Assembly (NCBI RefSeq): GCF_902770715.1
Contig: NZ_CACXTS010000012.1
Span: forward strand, 441-64,440
Length of the DNA stretch: 64,000 nucleotides
Direction: 5' to 3'
Origin: an uncultured Methanobrevibacter sp.
Lineage (GTDB): Archaea; Methanobacteriota; Methanobacteria; Methanobacteriales; Methanobacteriaceae
The notes beneath the pieces are model-generated. The model was not told the DNA's origin. It worked only from the letters and a program-made list of their open reading frames with translations, and did no database searches. A program made the translations under genes and the position numbers. Positions 54,477-63,974 of this stretch are shown here, in pieces. Position 1 is the stretch's first letter. Each line of letters opens with the position of its first letter.

Positions 54477-55343
54477 ATGCTTTTAAATACATATGAACCA
54501 TGGAAATTTGCATTTTCAAAAGAAAATGAGAATTTTAAAGAAAATTCATTTGGAATAATCGGAGTTCCATTTGACAGCACCACTTCTTATCACTCCGGTG
54601 CACGTTTAGGACCAATTGTTGTAAGGGAAGCATCATTTGGTTTTGAAAAATATAATACTGTTTTTAATAAAGACTTGACAACTACTTTTTATGATTTTGG
54701 AGACGTCAATGTCATTCCAGGAAACTGTCAAAAGACTTGTGAAATCGTCGAGGAGACAGTTGGCGAACTCTTGGATTTGAATATCAAGCCAATCATTATT
54801 GGAGGGGAACATTCCGCTTCCATTGGTGCCATCAAGGTATTGTCCGAAAAATATGAAAAGCTGACAGTCATCCATTTGGATGCTCACAGGGATTTGGCAT
54901 TTGAATTCATAGGCGAGAAATATTCCCATGCGACAGTCATGAGAAGAGCACATGAAATGGGTGTCGATTTGGTTCAGATTGGAATCAGGTCATCTTCCAA
55001 GGAGGAGGAAGAATATGTCAAATCGACTTATAATATTCAAACCTTCAAAACTAGGGATGTCCACAAGCACATGGATGCAATCGAATACTTTTTGGTGAAT
55101 ATTGATGGTCCGATTTACATTTCAATAGATATGGATGTGATGAATCCAGCTATTGCTCCTAATGTTGGAAATCCAACACCTGGTGGATTATTCGTATCTG
55201 AAATTGAAACTATTCTTGAAACATTATGCCGCAAGGATGTTGTGGGCTTTGATGTTGTAGAAACCGCAAGCGATAAATTAGGCGATCCGACAGCTGTTGT
55301 TGCAGCAAAAATTATTTATGATTTTTTAACTTTAATCGAATAG
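54477..55343 (+). CDS. speB: Agmatinase
   Basis: This 288-residue ureohydrolase splits agmatine into putrescine and urea. The binuclear manganese site is visible as GGEHSASIG, HLDAHRD and SIDMDVMNPA. The last has Asn where most family members have Asp in the DP pair, but the metal-binding Asp residues are kept. Length is normal. No ribosome binding site is evident; transcription with eIF5A is likely. With the divergent arginine decarboxylase it gives a two-step route from arginine to putrescine. Confidence 0.92.
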   Translation: MLLNTYEPWKFAFSKENENFKENSFGIIGVPFDSTTSYHSGARLGPIVVREASFGFEKYNTVFNKDLTTTFYDFGDVNVIPGNCQKTCEIVEETVGELLDLNIKPIIIGGEHSASIGAIKVLSEKYEKLTVIHLDAHRDLAFEFIGEKYSHATVMRRAHEMGVDLVQIGIRSSSKEEEEYVKSTYNIQTFKTRDVHKHMDAIEYFLVNIDGPIYISIDMDVMNPAIAPNVGNPTPGGLFVSEIETILETLCRKDVVGFDVVETASDKLGDPTAVVAAKIIYDFLTLIE

Positions 55344-55429
55344 CATTTCAATTTTTTTAGTAATATTTAATAATACTTTTTTTTAAAAATAATACTATCG
55401 GAATATATTTTTTTCTGATGAGGTGTTAT

Positions 55430-56767
55430 ATGTTGGACAATTTTTTCAAATTTACGGAAAATGGAACTGATTTTAAAACTGAAATTCTTGCAGGTATCAC
55501 CACATTTCTCGCTATGGCTTACATTTTGGGTGTAAACCCGATAATATTGTCTGATGGTGGAATGCCTGCTACCGGAGTATTCTTTGCTACCGCGATTGCT
55601 TCCGGTGTAGCTAGTATAATTATGGGGCTAGTTGCTAAATATCCAGTCGGATTAGCTCCAGGTATGGGACTTAATGCATTATTCACATATACAATCATTT
55701 TAGGAATGGGAAACACATGGGAAACTGCGCTTGCAGCAGTATTCATTTCAAGCATAATCTTTTTACTCATTACCATTTCCGGTCTAAGGGAAGCTATCTT
55801 AAATGCTATTCCTCTTGACTTGAAATTAGGTATCGGTGCTGCAATCGGATTCTTCCTTGCATTCCTTGGGCTTAAAGGTGCAGGAATTATTGTAGCTGAT
55901 CCTTCTACTTTCGTTACTATGGGATCACTCTTGTCCGCTCCAGCACTTCTTGCATTGATAGGTATTGTTATTACTTTAATTTTATATGTAAGAAAAGTAC
56001 CTGCTGCTGTATTTATCGGATTGGTTGTAACCGCTATCATTGGTGTAATATTCACTTTATGCGGATTTGGTGCAGGAGACATGTTAATGCCTGCTATTCC
56101 AGCTCAATTCATTTCAGCCGATTTTGATTTATCACTATTTGCAGGATTCATGAAAGGATTTGGACAGTTATTCTCAAACATTCCAAACTTAATAATGATG
56201 TTGTTCTCACTTGTATTCGTAACATTCTTCGATACAACTGGAACTTTGATGGCATTAGGTAGACAATGCGGATTTATAGATGAAGAAGGTCAAGCTGTTG
56301 GAATCCAAAATGCATTTTTAGCTGACGCTGTTGGTGGTATTGTTGGTGCAATATTCGGTACAAGTACCGTTACAGCATACGTAGAAAGTGCAACAGGTAT
56401 TGGTCTCGGTGGTAAAACTGGTTTAACTGCTATTGTTACCGGTATCTTATTCATCCTTTCAATATTCTTTGCTCCATTAGTGTTATCATTATTTACTTCT
56501 CCTGTTACTTGTGCAGCACTTGTAATCGTAGGTATTTTAATGATTGCACAATTACAAGAAGTTGAATGGGGTAACTTAATTGTTGCGGCTTCCGTATTCA
56601 TGACCATTATCATGATGATTTTAACCTACTCCATTTCACTCGGTATCGCTTGGGGATTCGTTGTTTACGCAATTGCAAGCTTAGCTAGTGGAAAAGCAAA
56701 AGAGTTAGGCTGGGGTATCTGGTTAATGGTTATTGTATTTGTAATATACCTATTCTTCGGACTTTAA
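55430..56767 (+). CDS. Purine permease of the AzgA/PbuG type
   Basis: This 445-residue membrane protein has about 12-14 hydrophobic segments and the signatures TEILAGITTFLAMAYILGVN, GLAPGMGLNALFTY and FVTFFDTTGTLMALGRQ of the NCS2-related AzgA family, which imports adenine, guanine or hypoxanthine. ATG 55430 is preferred over 55418 because AGGTG lies 4 bases before it. A strong terminator follows. Adenine deaminase near the end of the window may act on the imported base. Confidence 0.9.
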   Translation: MLDNFFKFTENGTDFKTEILAGITTFLAMAYILGVNPIILSDGGMPATGVFFATAIASGVASIIMGLVAKYPVGLAPGMGLNALFTYTIILGMGNTWETALAAVFISSIIFLLITISGLREAILNAIPLDLKLGIGAAIGFFLAFLGLKGAGIIVADPSTFVTMGSLLSAPALLALIGIVITLILYVRKVPAAVFIGLVVTAIIGVIFTLCGFGAGDMLMPAIPAQFISADFDLSLFAGFMKGFGQLFSNIPNLIMMLFSLVFVTFFDTTGTLMALGRQCGFIDEEGQAVGIQNAFLADAVGGIVGAIFGTSTVTAYVESATGIGLGGKTGLTAIVTGILFILSIFFAPLVLSLFTSPVTCAALVIVGILMIAQLQEVEWGNLIVAASVFMTIIMMILTYSISLGIAWGFVVYAIASLASGKAKELGWGIWLMVIVFVIYLFFGL

Positions 56768-56803
56768 ACTCACTTCTGTGAGTTTAATTTTTTTCTTTTT
56801 TTT
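56764..56803 (+). terminator. Intrinsic terminator after the purine permease gene
   Basis: A perfect 10-bp stem (56764-56773 with 56778-56787) encloses the loop TTCT and is followed by long T-runs. The stem includes the stop codon. T-runs on this strand, and the A-rich other strand, would also suit the convergent regulator gene. Confidence 0.8.
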
Positions 56804-56808
56804 TAAAA

Positions 56809-57087
56809 TTAGTCTTTATAATCTTTTTCTACTTTATTAAGATAGTATTTGCCTTTATCTGTAATACTATAGAATCTGTATCTTTTATCCTCTTCATTAA
56901 GACATTCCACTAACTCCGCTTCTTTCAATGTCTTCAGATATTTTGATACATGATTGCTGTTGTCGTCAATGTCCTTGCTGATTTTTGAAGGAATCTTGTC
57001 TTCCTTTTCCAAAGATTTCAGGACTTTGATTCTTTTTTTGGAGCGGACAAGCAGGGATATAATGCTCATATCATCTTTTTTGCTCAT
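56809..57087 (-). CDS. Small winged-helix transcription regulator
   Basis: This 92-residue protein has an ArsR/MarR-like winged helix: RSKKRIKVLKSLEKEDKIPS, recognition region DIDDNSNHVSKYLKTLKEAELV, and wing RYRFYSITDKGKYYLNKV. It has no metal-binding Cys. No ribosome binding site precedes the ATG, so a leaderless transcript is likely. Two perfect palindromes in the divergent promoter region are good candidate operators for this protein and for control of the zinc-ribbon unit opposite. Confidence 0.82.
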   Translation of the reverse strand: MSKKDDMSIISLLVRSKKRIKVLKSLEKEDKIPSKISKDIDDNSNHVSKYLKTLKEAELVECLNEEDKRYRFYSITDKGKYYLNKVEKDYKD

Positions 57088-57114
57088 ATTTAAAAATTTA
57101 ATTTTAGCTATTTA

Positions 57115-57146
57115 ATAGATATCTATACGATATTAGCATGCTAATA
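57115..57146. promoter_or_regulatory. Two perfect palindromes, candidate operators
   Basis: ATAGATATCTAT (57115-57126) and TATTAGCATGCTAATA (57131-57146) are exact palindromes 4 bases apart. The second ends 6 bases before the TTTATATT box (57153-57160) of the rightward unit, a position suited to repressing or helping the promoter. The nearby winged-helix protein is the obvious candidate to bind here. Confidence 0.6.
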
Positions 57147-57197
57147 GCAATGTTTATATTGTGTGTGTAACATAATTATTATCACAGAATAAACGAG

Positions 57198-57704
57198 GTG
57201 ATACTTATCAAGAAAAGATGGTTACTGTTAATCGTTATTTTGGCATTGATCGCCATCACTGCTGTTAGTTCATTTGCAACCGCAACACAGGATTTTGACG
57301 GATTATTCACCATGAATGTTCCATTGGGTCAGCATTATAGTGATGCTGTCTGGTGTTATTCAAATAAACCGTTAGGCTGTGCAAAAGAATATCTAAATGA
57401 TGATGACGCTAATGGGGTCATTGATGAGGATGAATTTGCGGTTTACTATTATGATGATTCCCAAGTGAGGGGAGGTTACTCAAATGCTGCAGATTATTCT
57501 ATTGATGTGTTGACAAAATCATTTGTCTATGATTTTTATCAAAGTGATGGGGATATGCTGGTGTTTAATAATGATATTGGCATGACAAACCTGCCGAAAT
57601 ATGTAGTTGGCGTTAGAAGTGCTGATAATAGTAAGGTCGTTTTTGTTGGTGGATATGACCTTGATATGCTAAAATCTTATGCAAGTTCTGTTAAATTTAA
57701 ATGA
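57198..57704 (+). CDS. Unrecognised exported or membrane-anchored protein
   Basis: This protein of about 165-168 residues has a positively charged start and a hydrophobic segment (WLLLIVILALIAITAVSSFA), then a soluble part rich in Asp and Tyr outside the membrane. The start is odd: GTG 57198 lies inside the strong GAGGTGAT ribosome binding site, and at the proper distance the frame has ATC (57207), where ATG would give MKKRWLLL. Either a rare start or a point change is possible. It heads a five-gene unit with zinc-ribbon proteins. I do not recognise the family. Confidence 0.7.
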   Translation: MILIKKRWLLLIVILALIAITAVSSFATATQDFDGLFTMNVPLGQHYSDAVWCYSNKPLGCAKEYLNDDDANGVIDEDEFAVYYYDDSQVRGGYSNAADYSIDVLTKSFVYDFYQSDGDMLVFNNDIGMTNLPKYVVGVRSADNSKVVFVGGYDLDMLKSYASSVKFK

Positions 57705-57709
57705 GGTAA

Positions 57710-57928
57710 ATGATGGATTTAATAGATTTTTTTGAAAATATGGGACTTGGAGCAGGCATTGTCACTATAATATGCATTGTTCTATTCGCAGTACTGTTCC
57801 TTGGCAGAATTATTCCAGTTTTACTCATAGGATTGGGAAGTGTTTTATCCATTTTGGTATCTTTGGCTATAATTGGCGCTGCTATTTATTTCATAGGAAA
57901 ATTTGCAAAGGATTTTATTAAAAAGTGA
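57710..57928 (+). CDS. Small membrane protein
   Basis: This protein of 71-72 residues is nearly all hydrophobic, with two membrane segments (about 15-35 and 38-60) and a basic end (KFAKDFIKK). The start may be ATG 57710 or 57713; GAGGT precedes both, closer to the first. It lies 5 bases after the exported protein gene and 9 bases before the next. Function unknown. Confidence 0.72.
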   Translation: MMDLIDFFENMGLGAGIVTIICIVLFAVLFLGRIIPVLLIGLGSVLSILVSLAIIGAAIYFIGKFAKDFIKK

Positions 57929-57937
57929 GGTGTTAAA

Positions 57938-58492
57938 ATGTTAGTACGTAATCTAGATTTCTTGTCAATTCCAAAAGAATTCTCAAAAGTGGAAATTGAT
58001 ATTTATGAAAAACAGTCAATAGCATTGGTTTATATTGAAAACAAAGGATATTCTTTAGTGTTGAAAAATGATAATGATGTCCAATCTGTATTTTTACTTA
58101 AAACTGATATTCTGCCGCATAATGTCAATGAACATTCCGACAGGGAAGATTTCATTAATGTGATTAAAATGCTGTTGGATAGGATTTACAGTGTTGAGGA
58201 TATCAAAGAATATGAAAAACAGCATCAGGAACATGTATTCCTAAGATTGATGGACATGTTGAATGAAGGAACTGATGTAGAATTGATTTCAGAAGAAACC
58301 TCAAAAATCTACACTGATATTGAAAAGGGTTTCATGAAATTGGAAATTGATATTATGGACAATAAGATCAATGCATTAAACTCATCCATTTCTAATGTTT
58401 CAAGCAACTTAGACTCCACTGTAAAAAATATTGAAGATAATGCATGGGGAAACAAGATCAAAAGAACTCTTGATCAAAATAATTGGGGTTAA
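57938..58492 (+). CDS. Unrecognised soluble protein
   Basis: This 184-residue protein has a mixed N-terminal domain (1-100) and a helical C-terminal half with a possible coiled coil (about 135-170). There is no signal peptide, Cys cluster or known motif. GAGGTG precedes the ATG. It lies 3 bases before the zinc-ribbon/SHOCT gene in the same unit and may be a partner of those proteins. Confidence 0.7.
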   Translation: MLVRNLDFLSIPKEFSKVEIDIYEKQSIALVYIENKGYSLVLKNDNDVQSVFLLKTDILPHNVNEHSDREDFINVIKMLLDRIYSVEDIKEYEKQHQEHVFLRLMDMLNEGTDVELISEETSKIYTDIEKGFMKLEIDIMDNKINALNSSISNVSSNLDSTVKNIEDNAWGNKIKRTLDQNNWG

Positions 58493-58495
58493 ATC

Positions 58496-59425
58496 ATGGT
58501 TAAATGTAACAATTGCGGTGCAGAAGTTGTAGGGTCTGATTTCTGTTTCAATTGCGGTGAAAAAGTGGAAAAATTTGAATCAACTTCTGATATTTGCCCA
58601 AAATGCGGAACAAAAAACAATCAGAATACCAATTTCTGCGTAGAATGCGGTCATAAATTAGATAACGGCGCTTCAATCTCATTCAAACAACAGGAATGGA
58701 ATGCAAGGCGTGATGAGATACTTGCAAGATATGATAAACTTGCCGAAGAGTTTGGCATCAAGGATGAAGACTACTTCCTAACCAGCGTTAAACGTTTCAA
58801 CATGTTGGAGGAATCAACTTCCAAACACAATACTATCAATAAATTTATTTTAGGATATAATCCTAGTATGTACATAGGTAATGAAACAATGATTGATGGA
58901 TTTTTCTTGATAAAAGAAAATAAATTTGTTTTCATGGAAATTGATAATAGGGATTTCCAAAAAGTAAATGCCGGAATAAACAATTTCTACTTTGATAAAA
59001 TTGTTTCAATGAGAGTGACAAAAAGACTTGGTGATGAAAGTAGATATGAGGATATCACCAAAAGGGCTTGGACTTCTCCTCATGATATTCGTCGTGACAT
59101 TGAGAATAAAATTCAATCTCTTAAAGCAACTAGATTTAAGGATATGGTTGCAAACAATGACAGTGCAAACATGTTCGACAGGTTATTAATAAAACTAGTC
59201 GACAATACTTCTTATGAAATTAGATTGCCTAGTTATGAATTTGGGCAAAATTTAGTTGATTTGTATGAAGCTTTAAGAGATAAACCTCAAACGGTCATTG
59301 TTGAAAATCAAAGTGCCGAACCAACTAAAGCGCAACAATTAAAGGAATTCCAGGAATTGCTTGAAAGTGAAGCAATCACCCAAGAAGAATTTAATCAGCT
59401 TAAACAAGATTTACTGTTCGGGTAA
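58496..59425 (+). CDS. Zinc-ribbon protein with PH-like domain and SHOCT tail
   Basis: The protein (309 residues) starts with two zinc ribbons (CNNCGAEV...CFNCG at 4-21 and CPKCGTKN...CVECG at 34-52). The middle (about 130-265) looks like a bacterial PH-like beta domain. The last 30 residues (LKEFQELLESEAITQEEFNQ) are a SHOCT motif, a short helix pair found at the ends of many membrane-associated proteins. It probably works at the membrane face with its neighbours, but no precise role is known. Confidence 0.78.
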   Translation: MVKCNNCGAEVVGSDFCFNCGEKVEKFESTSDICPKCGTKNNQNTNFCVECGHKLDNGASISFKQQEWNARRDEILARYDKLAEEFGIKDEDYFLTSVKRFNMLEESTSKHNTINKFILGYNPSMYIGNETMIDGFFLIKENKFVFMEIDNRDFQKVNAGINNFYFDKIVSMRVTKRLGDESRYEDITKRAWTSPHDIRRDIENKIQSLKATRFKDMVANNDSANMFDRLLIKLVDNTSYEIRLPSYEFGQNLVDLYEALRDKPQTVIVENQSAEPTKAQQLKEFQELLESEAITQEEFNQLKQDLLFG

Positions 59426-59437
59426 TATGGTGATTTC

Positions 59438-60253
59438 ATGGTAAAATGCGGTAATTGCGGATTGGATGTTTCCGATGATCTGGAAAACTGTCCCAATTGT
59501 GGGAGTAGTCTCGTCAAATCGGAGGAAATAAATGAAGTTGCAGATACTGAAATAGTATGCGGCAATTGCGGTGCACAATTGAAAGAAAATGAATCATTCT
59601 GCCCAAGTTGCGGTTCTGAAGTCAAAATTGAGGAAGATGATTCATTAAAATGTGAAAGCTGTGGTTCAAATTTGCCTGAAAATACATTGTTCTGCCCTAC
59701 ATGCGGAACTAAGGTTGAAAATGTTCAAAAGGCCAACAAGAAGAACTGTCCTAATTGCGGAGCTGAAATTGAAGATGACATTACATTCTGTGATAAGTGC
59801 GGAGCGAATGTGTTCACCGGTGAGAAGAATAAACAGGAATTAGTAACCGCAGGCTCTTTTGCAGAAAAGATTAATCTAAGCACAATCATCAAGCCTTCAA
59901 TCGTCGCTTTGATTGTAGCGTTGATATTGTCAGTAATAGGATTATTAATTGGATTTTCATGGTTTTCATTTGTCATTGCAATCATTTTGTCTGTGGGATT
60001 TTTTGGTGCAGCTATTGATAATGAAGCCAATGCAATAATATTTGGTTTGATTGTTGGATTAATTTTAGGTCTTTTGGAAAATCCATTAGTCGAATTCACT
60101 TATGGGGCTTTTGTCGCAGGATTTTATGAAGGATTTTTCGGGGGACATTTGATATTGATTGTTATTTTAGGAGCGGTTATGGCATATGTCTCAAACAAAT
60201 ACCTTAAAGAAAGTATTCTTGGATTGACAGATAATTTCAAGGGTATGTTATAA
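59438..60253 (+). CDS. Multi-zinc-ribbon membrane protein
   Basis: The first 130 residues of this 271-residue protein hold five CxxC pairs grouped as four or five zinc ribbons (CGNCG..CPNCG, CGNCG..CPSCG, CESCG..CPTCG, CPNCG..CDKCG). Residues about 150-255 form four hydrophobic segments rich in Gly, like DUF5518-type small membrane domains. It is the last gene of the unit and a clear terminator follows. The ribbons face the cytoplasm if the usual positive-inside pattern holds. Function unknown. Confidence 0.78.
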   Translation: MVKCGNCGLDVSDDLENCPNCGSSLVKSEEINEVADTEIVCGNCGAQLKENESFCPSCGSEVKIEEDDSLKCESCGSNLPENTLFCPTCGTKVENVQKANKKNCPNCGAEIEDDITFCDKCGANVFTGEKNKQELVTAGSFAEKINLSTIIKPSIVALIVALILSVIGLLIGFSWFSFVIAIILSVGFFGAAIDNEANAIIFGLIVGLILGLLENPLVEFTYGAFVAGFYEGFFGGHLILIVILGAVMAYVSNKYLKESILGLTDNFKGML

Positions 60254-60295
60254 ATGTGAAAATGTTTTTCACATCCTTTTTTTCTTTTTTTTTCA
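60254..60295 (+). terminator. Intrinsic terminator after the zinc-ribbon unit
   Basis: ATGTGAAAA (60254-60262) and TTTTCACAT (60266-60274) form a perfect 9-bp stem with a TGT loop, followed by two long T-runs. Confidence 0.8.
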
Positions 60296-60365
60296 ACCGT
60301 AACAATACCATTAAATATCACCAAAAACAAAATTATAATATTAACTAAAAATGGAGCATATTGTT

Positions 60366-61583
60366 ATGAACAAAAGAACTATTGAGCTTTCAGGCCATAT
60401 TATTGACTCATTGACATTGACCAGGACAATGGGCATAATAATGGATAAAGGCGGAGAATTTGATATTTTGGAAATTGATGTTGGACGTAAGAAATCAGAT
60501 ATAAGTCATGCGAAAATTGAAGTTTCAGCGGATTCTCCCGAATTATTAGAATCTATTTTAGATGAATTGTCTGTTCTCGGTGCTTCAATTGATGAGATTA
60601 AGGAAGTCAACCTTGTTGCAGCCTCAAAAGATAAGGTCGCTCCTGAAGGTTTTTACTCATCATCTAATCATACCACTCATATTTTTTACAAAGGCAACTG
60701 GATTCCAGTTGAGGAAATCGAAATGGACTGTTTGGTTGTTGTTGACGAAGATCAAAACAGGGCATTTGTAAAGCCTATTGCCGATGTCAAGGCCGGAGAT
60801 AAGATTGTCGTTGGCCTTGACGGCGTAAAGGTAACACCTCCTCACAGGTCAAGGGAAGAACAGCAGGTATTCGAGTTCATGAACAGTGAAGTATCCTCCG
60901 AAAAGCCTTTAATGAATCTAATCAATGGTATTGCCAAAGAAATGAAAGAAATCAAAGCGAAAGGCGGAAAAATCGGTATTGTCGGAGGTCCGGCTATTGT
61001 TCACACAGGTTCCGGAAAATATTTGGCTTCACTCATCAAAGAAGGATACATTGATGTAATCATGGCTGGAAACGCTTTGGCTACTCACGATATTGAATCT
61101 GATTTATTCGGCACTTCTTTAGGTATTGAAGTGGAAACAGGTAAGATTGTGGCTCATGGTCATACACACCATATGAGGGCAATCAATAGGATCAACAATT
61201 CAGGCTCAATTAAAAATGCAGTTGAAGACGGTACTTTAACTAGCGGTATAATGTACGAATGTGTTAAAAACAATGTTCCATATGTTCTTGCAGGTTCAAT
61301 CCGTGATGACGGACCTCTTCCAGATGTCATTACTGATACTGCAGAAGCACAAAAGTTAATGAGACACTATGCTCAGGAAGTTGACATGGTAATCATGATT
61401 GCAACAATGCTCCACTCCATTGCAACTGGTAATCTCTTGCCTTCAAGGGTTAAAAGTATCTGTGTAGATATCAATCCATCTACCGTTACTAAATTATCCG
61501 ATAGGGGAAGTGCGCAGGTTGTAGGGCATTACAGGAGGAATAGACATGTCATTTACAGCTTTCATGTTGGATGTAATTACTAA
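60366..61583 (+). CDS. TIGR00300-family protein, probable archaeal ornithine cyclodeaminase
   Basis: The protein (405 residues) has an N-terminal LOR/SDH-type domain (about 1-100, [20 protein letters not shown]) and a C-terminal nucleotide-binding domain ([52 protein letters not shown]). Members of this family in methanococci convert ornithine to proline and ammonia. GGAG lies 9 bases before ATG 60366, which is chosen over 60351. Its 3' end overlaps the adenine deaminase start by 38 bases, so the two genes are co-transcribed. Confidence 0.85.
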   Translation: MNKRTIELSGHIIDSLTLTRTMGIIMDKGGEFDILEIDVGRKKSDISHAKIEVSADSPELLESILDELSVLGASIDEIKEVNLVAASKDKVAPEGFYSSSNHTTHIFYKGNWIPVEEIEMDCLVVVDEDQNRAFVKPIADVKAGDKIVVGLDGVKVTPPHRSREEQQVFEFMNSEVSSEKPLMNLINGIAKEMKEIKAKGGKIGIVGGPAIVHTGSGKYLASLIKEGYIDVIMAGNALATHDIESDLFGTSLGIEVETGKIVAHGHTHHMRAINRINNSGSIKNAVEDGTLTSGIMYECVKNNVPYVLAGSIRDDGPLPDVITDTAEAQKLMRHYAQEVDMVIMIATMLHSIATGNLLPSRVKSICVDINPSTVTKLSDRGSAQVVGHYRRNRHVIYSFHVGCNY

Positions 61584-63261
61584 TACTTTTTATCCTGCAA
61601 GGATTACTATTGAAGATGGTAAATATAAAGAAATCACACCAATATTCGTTGATGAGGATACCGTATTGGATATGCCTGGATTGATGATGCCAGGATTCAT
61701 AGATTCACATATTCATATTGAAAGCAGTATGCTTACTCCTGCACAATTTGCTAAAATAGCTGTGCGTCATGGAACTACAGGTGTGGTTTGTGACCCTCAT
61801 GAAATTGCAAATGTTTTAGGAATAGAAGGTATTGAAGCAATGATTGATAATGCAAAGAAAGTGCCTTTTAATTTCTTCTTCTCAGCACCTTCCTGTGTGC
61901 CTGCAACACCTTTTGAAACTGCTGGGGCGGTTATAGATTCATCAGATATAAATTATTTGCTTAAAAAAGATGAAATTGTTGCATTGGGTGAAATGATGAA
62001 TTTCCCTGGTGTAATCAATGGTGATGAAGAGGTTTTAAATAAGTTAAAATTGGCTAGAATCCATAACAAACCGATTGACGGTCATGCGCCGTTGCTTTCC
62101 GGTGAGAATTTAAACAAATATCTTAAACAACAGATTTCAACTGACCATGAGTGCAGCAATATTCAAGAGGCCTTTGAAAAGAAGATGAAAGGTATGAAAA
62201 TTATGGTCCGTGATGGGTCATCTGCAGTAGACATGGAAAACCTTTTCAATATTGAAGATATTTATTCGTATGTTGAAGATCCTAAGAGATTTGGGGTAAT
62301 TTTTAGAGATATATTCGAAAAGAAAATCTATGCGCCATTGTTTGATTTCATTGTTAGTGATGATAAAAACCCTAACGATTTACTTGAAGGTCATTTAAAC
62401 AAATCTGTCAAGAAAGCATATGAATTGGGAATCGATATTCTAAATGCCATTAATATGGTGACAATTAACCCGGCATATCATTATAATCTAAACTGCGGAG
62501 CTATAGTGGTTGGTGCAAATGCAGATTTTATCATTGTTGACAGTATTCATGATTTAAATATTCTAGAAACATATATTGGCGGTGAATGTGTATTCGATGG
62601 TGAAAATGTTTTATTTGATGCACCCAAAGTTGAGGGTAGAAACTCAATAAACGCAACAAAAAAATCCGCTAGTGATTTTGACATATCATATGATGGCGAT
62701 GAATGTGAAGTCAATGTAATTGAATGTATTGACGGGGATTTATTGACCAATAAGGCAACTGCAAAATTAAAAACCAAAGATGGAGTTGTTCAGCCGGATA
62801 TCATCCAGGATGTTTTAAAGATATCTGTTGTTGAACGTTATGGTGGAAACAAGGTATCAAATGCTTTCATTAAAGGATTTGGACTTAAAAAAGGAGCTAT
62901 CGCTTCATCAGTTGCTCATGATTCACATAATATAATCGTTGTAGGCTATAACTCAGAAATGATGGCCAAAGCTGTAAATGAGGTTATTGATAATCATGGC
63001 GGAATATCAGTTGTAAGTGAAGATTTCTCTGATTCATTGCCTCTTCCTATTGCAGGTCTTATGTCTAATGAAGATGCAGAAGTTGTTGCAGAGAAATTGA
63101 CTGTATTGCACAATATGGTTTCAGCATTAGGTTCAAACCTCAAGTCTCCATTCATGACAATGGCATTCATGGCATTATTGGTAATTCCATCCATTAAAAT
63201 ATCTGATATGGGATTATTCGATGGAGATGCATTTGAATTTATTGATGTTATTAGAGATTAA
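61546..63261 (+). CDS. ade: Adenine deaminase
   Basis: This 571-residue amidohydrolase converts adenine to hypoxanthine in purine salvage. Metal-binding signatures are [16 protein letters not shown] (H-x-H) and [23 protein letters not shown] and DHECSN follow, and the C-terminal half carries [12 protein letters not shown]. Length is normal. AGGAGGAA lies within the end of the upstream gene, a good distance before the ATG. With the purine permease at 55430 it could form a salvage route. Its last 4 bases overlap the convergent DUF447 gene. Confidence 0.94.
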   Translation: MSFTAFMLDVITNTFYPARITIEDGKYKEITPIFVDEDTVLDMPGLMMPGFIDSHIHIESSMLTPAQFAKIAVRHGTTGVVCDPHEIANVLGIEGIEAMIDNAKKVPFNFFFSAPSCVPATPFETAGAVIDSSDINYLLKKDEIVALGEMMNFPGVINGDEEVLNKLKLARIHNKPIDGHAPLLSGENLNKYLKQQISTDHECSNIQEAFEKKMKGMKIMVRDGSSAVDMENLFNIEDIYSYVEDPKRFGVIFRDIFEKKIYAPLFDFIVSDDKNPNDLLEGHLNKSVKKAYELGIDILNAINMVTINPAYHYNLNCGAIVVGANADFIIVDSIHDLNILETYIGGECVFDGENVLFDAPKVEGRNSINATKKSASDFDISYDGDECEVNVIECIDGDLLTNKATAKLKTKDGVVQPDIIQDVLKISVVERYGGNKVSNAFIKGFGLKKGAIASSVAHDSHNIIVVGYNSEMMAKAVNEVIDNHGGISVVSEDFSDSLPLPIAGLMSNEDAEVVAEKLTVLHNMVSALGSNLKSPFMTMAFMALLVIPSIKISDMGLFDGDAFEFIDVIRD

Positions 63262-63893
63262 GGCTCATAGCCTTTTTTTCTTAACTCTTCTTTTATTATT
63301 TTCATGGATTTTATATCCTCTTTGTAGCCTACTTTTCTTACAACGCGAAATGCTTCCCTAAAGCGGTTAAGGTATTCCTCTTTTTGCTCTTCACCAACCA
63401 TATCAAAACGTGTAAGGTTGGAAAGGGACTCGATGACATAGCTAAATCCCCTATTCATAGCACGGGTAGGCTGGTTAATTGTCAAATCGGTAACTTTTGA
63501 TTTAATAACGATTGCCTCTTCTTTCTTTCTGATGGGGTCGCTTTGTTTTACTGCCTCGCTAAGGCTAATCACTTCACATTTAAAGTAGGCTTCTGCACAC
63601 TTTAAGGAATTGTCCTCGTTAAAGTAATCCTCACTCAGATTTCCGATGGTTGACAGCATAAATATTTCCGGATCGTGTGTGATGTTTACAATGAATTTCC
63701 TTTGTGAAATGATATTTTCCAAAGTATGGCTGCCTTTAAAAATACGATTCAAAATCATGTCAGGGCCTGAACAAAGTACGCCTATTGGAGCGGCATTTTT
63801 AATTTTTTCACAATTTTCTGTTGTAATCACAGTTTCGTACTGTCTGCCTTTTTCCATCCCTATTAAAGATAAATCTATTTGCATTCTAATCAT
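63258..63893 (-). CDS. DUF447-family protein
   Basis: This 211-residue protein resembles the DUF447 family of archaea, which has a split-barrel FMN-binding-like fold ([20 protein letters not shown], then [20 protein letters not shown]) and a helical C-terminal part. No reaction is firmly assigned. There is no signal peptide. An alternative start is ATG 63884. The gene converges with adenine deaminase and is divergent from the gene starting at 63975. Confidence 0.78.
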   Translation of the reverse strand: MIRMQIDLSLIGMEKGRQYETVITTENCEKIKNAAPIGVLCSGPDMILNRIFKGSHTLENIISQRKFIVNITHDPEIFMLSTIGNLSEDYFNEDNSLKCAEAYFKCEVISLSEAVKQSDPIRKKEEAIVIKSKVTDLTINQPTRAMNRGFSYVIESLSNLTRFDMVGEEQKEEYLNRFREAFRVVRKVGYKEDIKSMKIIKEELRKKGYEP

Positions 63894-63974
63894 TGCTAAT
63901 TTTTTAATAAATGTTTTTATATGTTAATAATCAATATATAATTAATATTATTTAATTTTAAAGGAGTTTAAGCT

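Noticed and set aside
55519-56082. 187-residue open frame on the minus strand in the purine permease gene
   Set aside because: The opposite strand encodes the permease with clear family motifs; antisense to a membrane protein often leaves long open frames.
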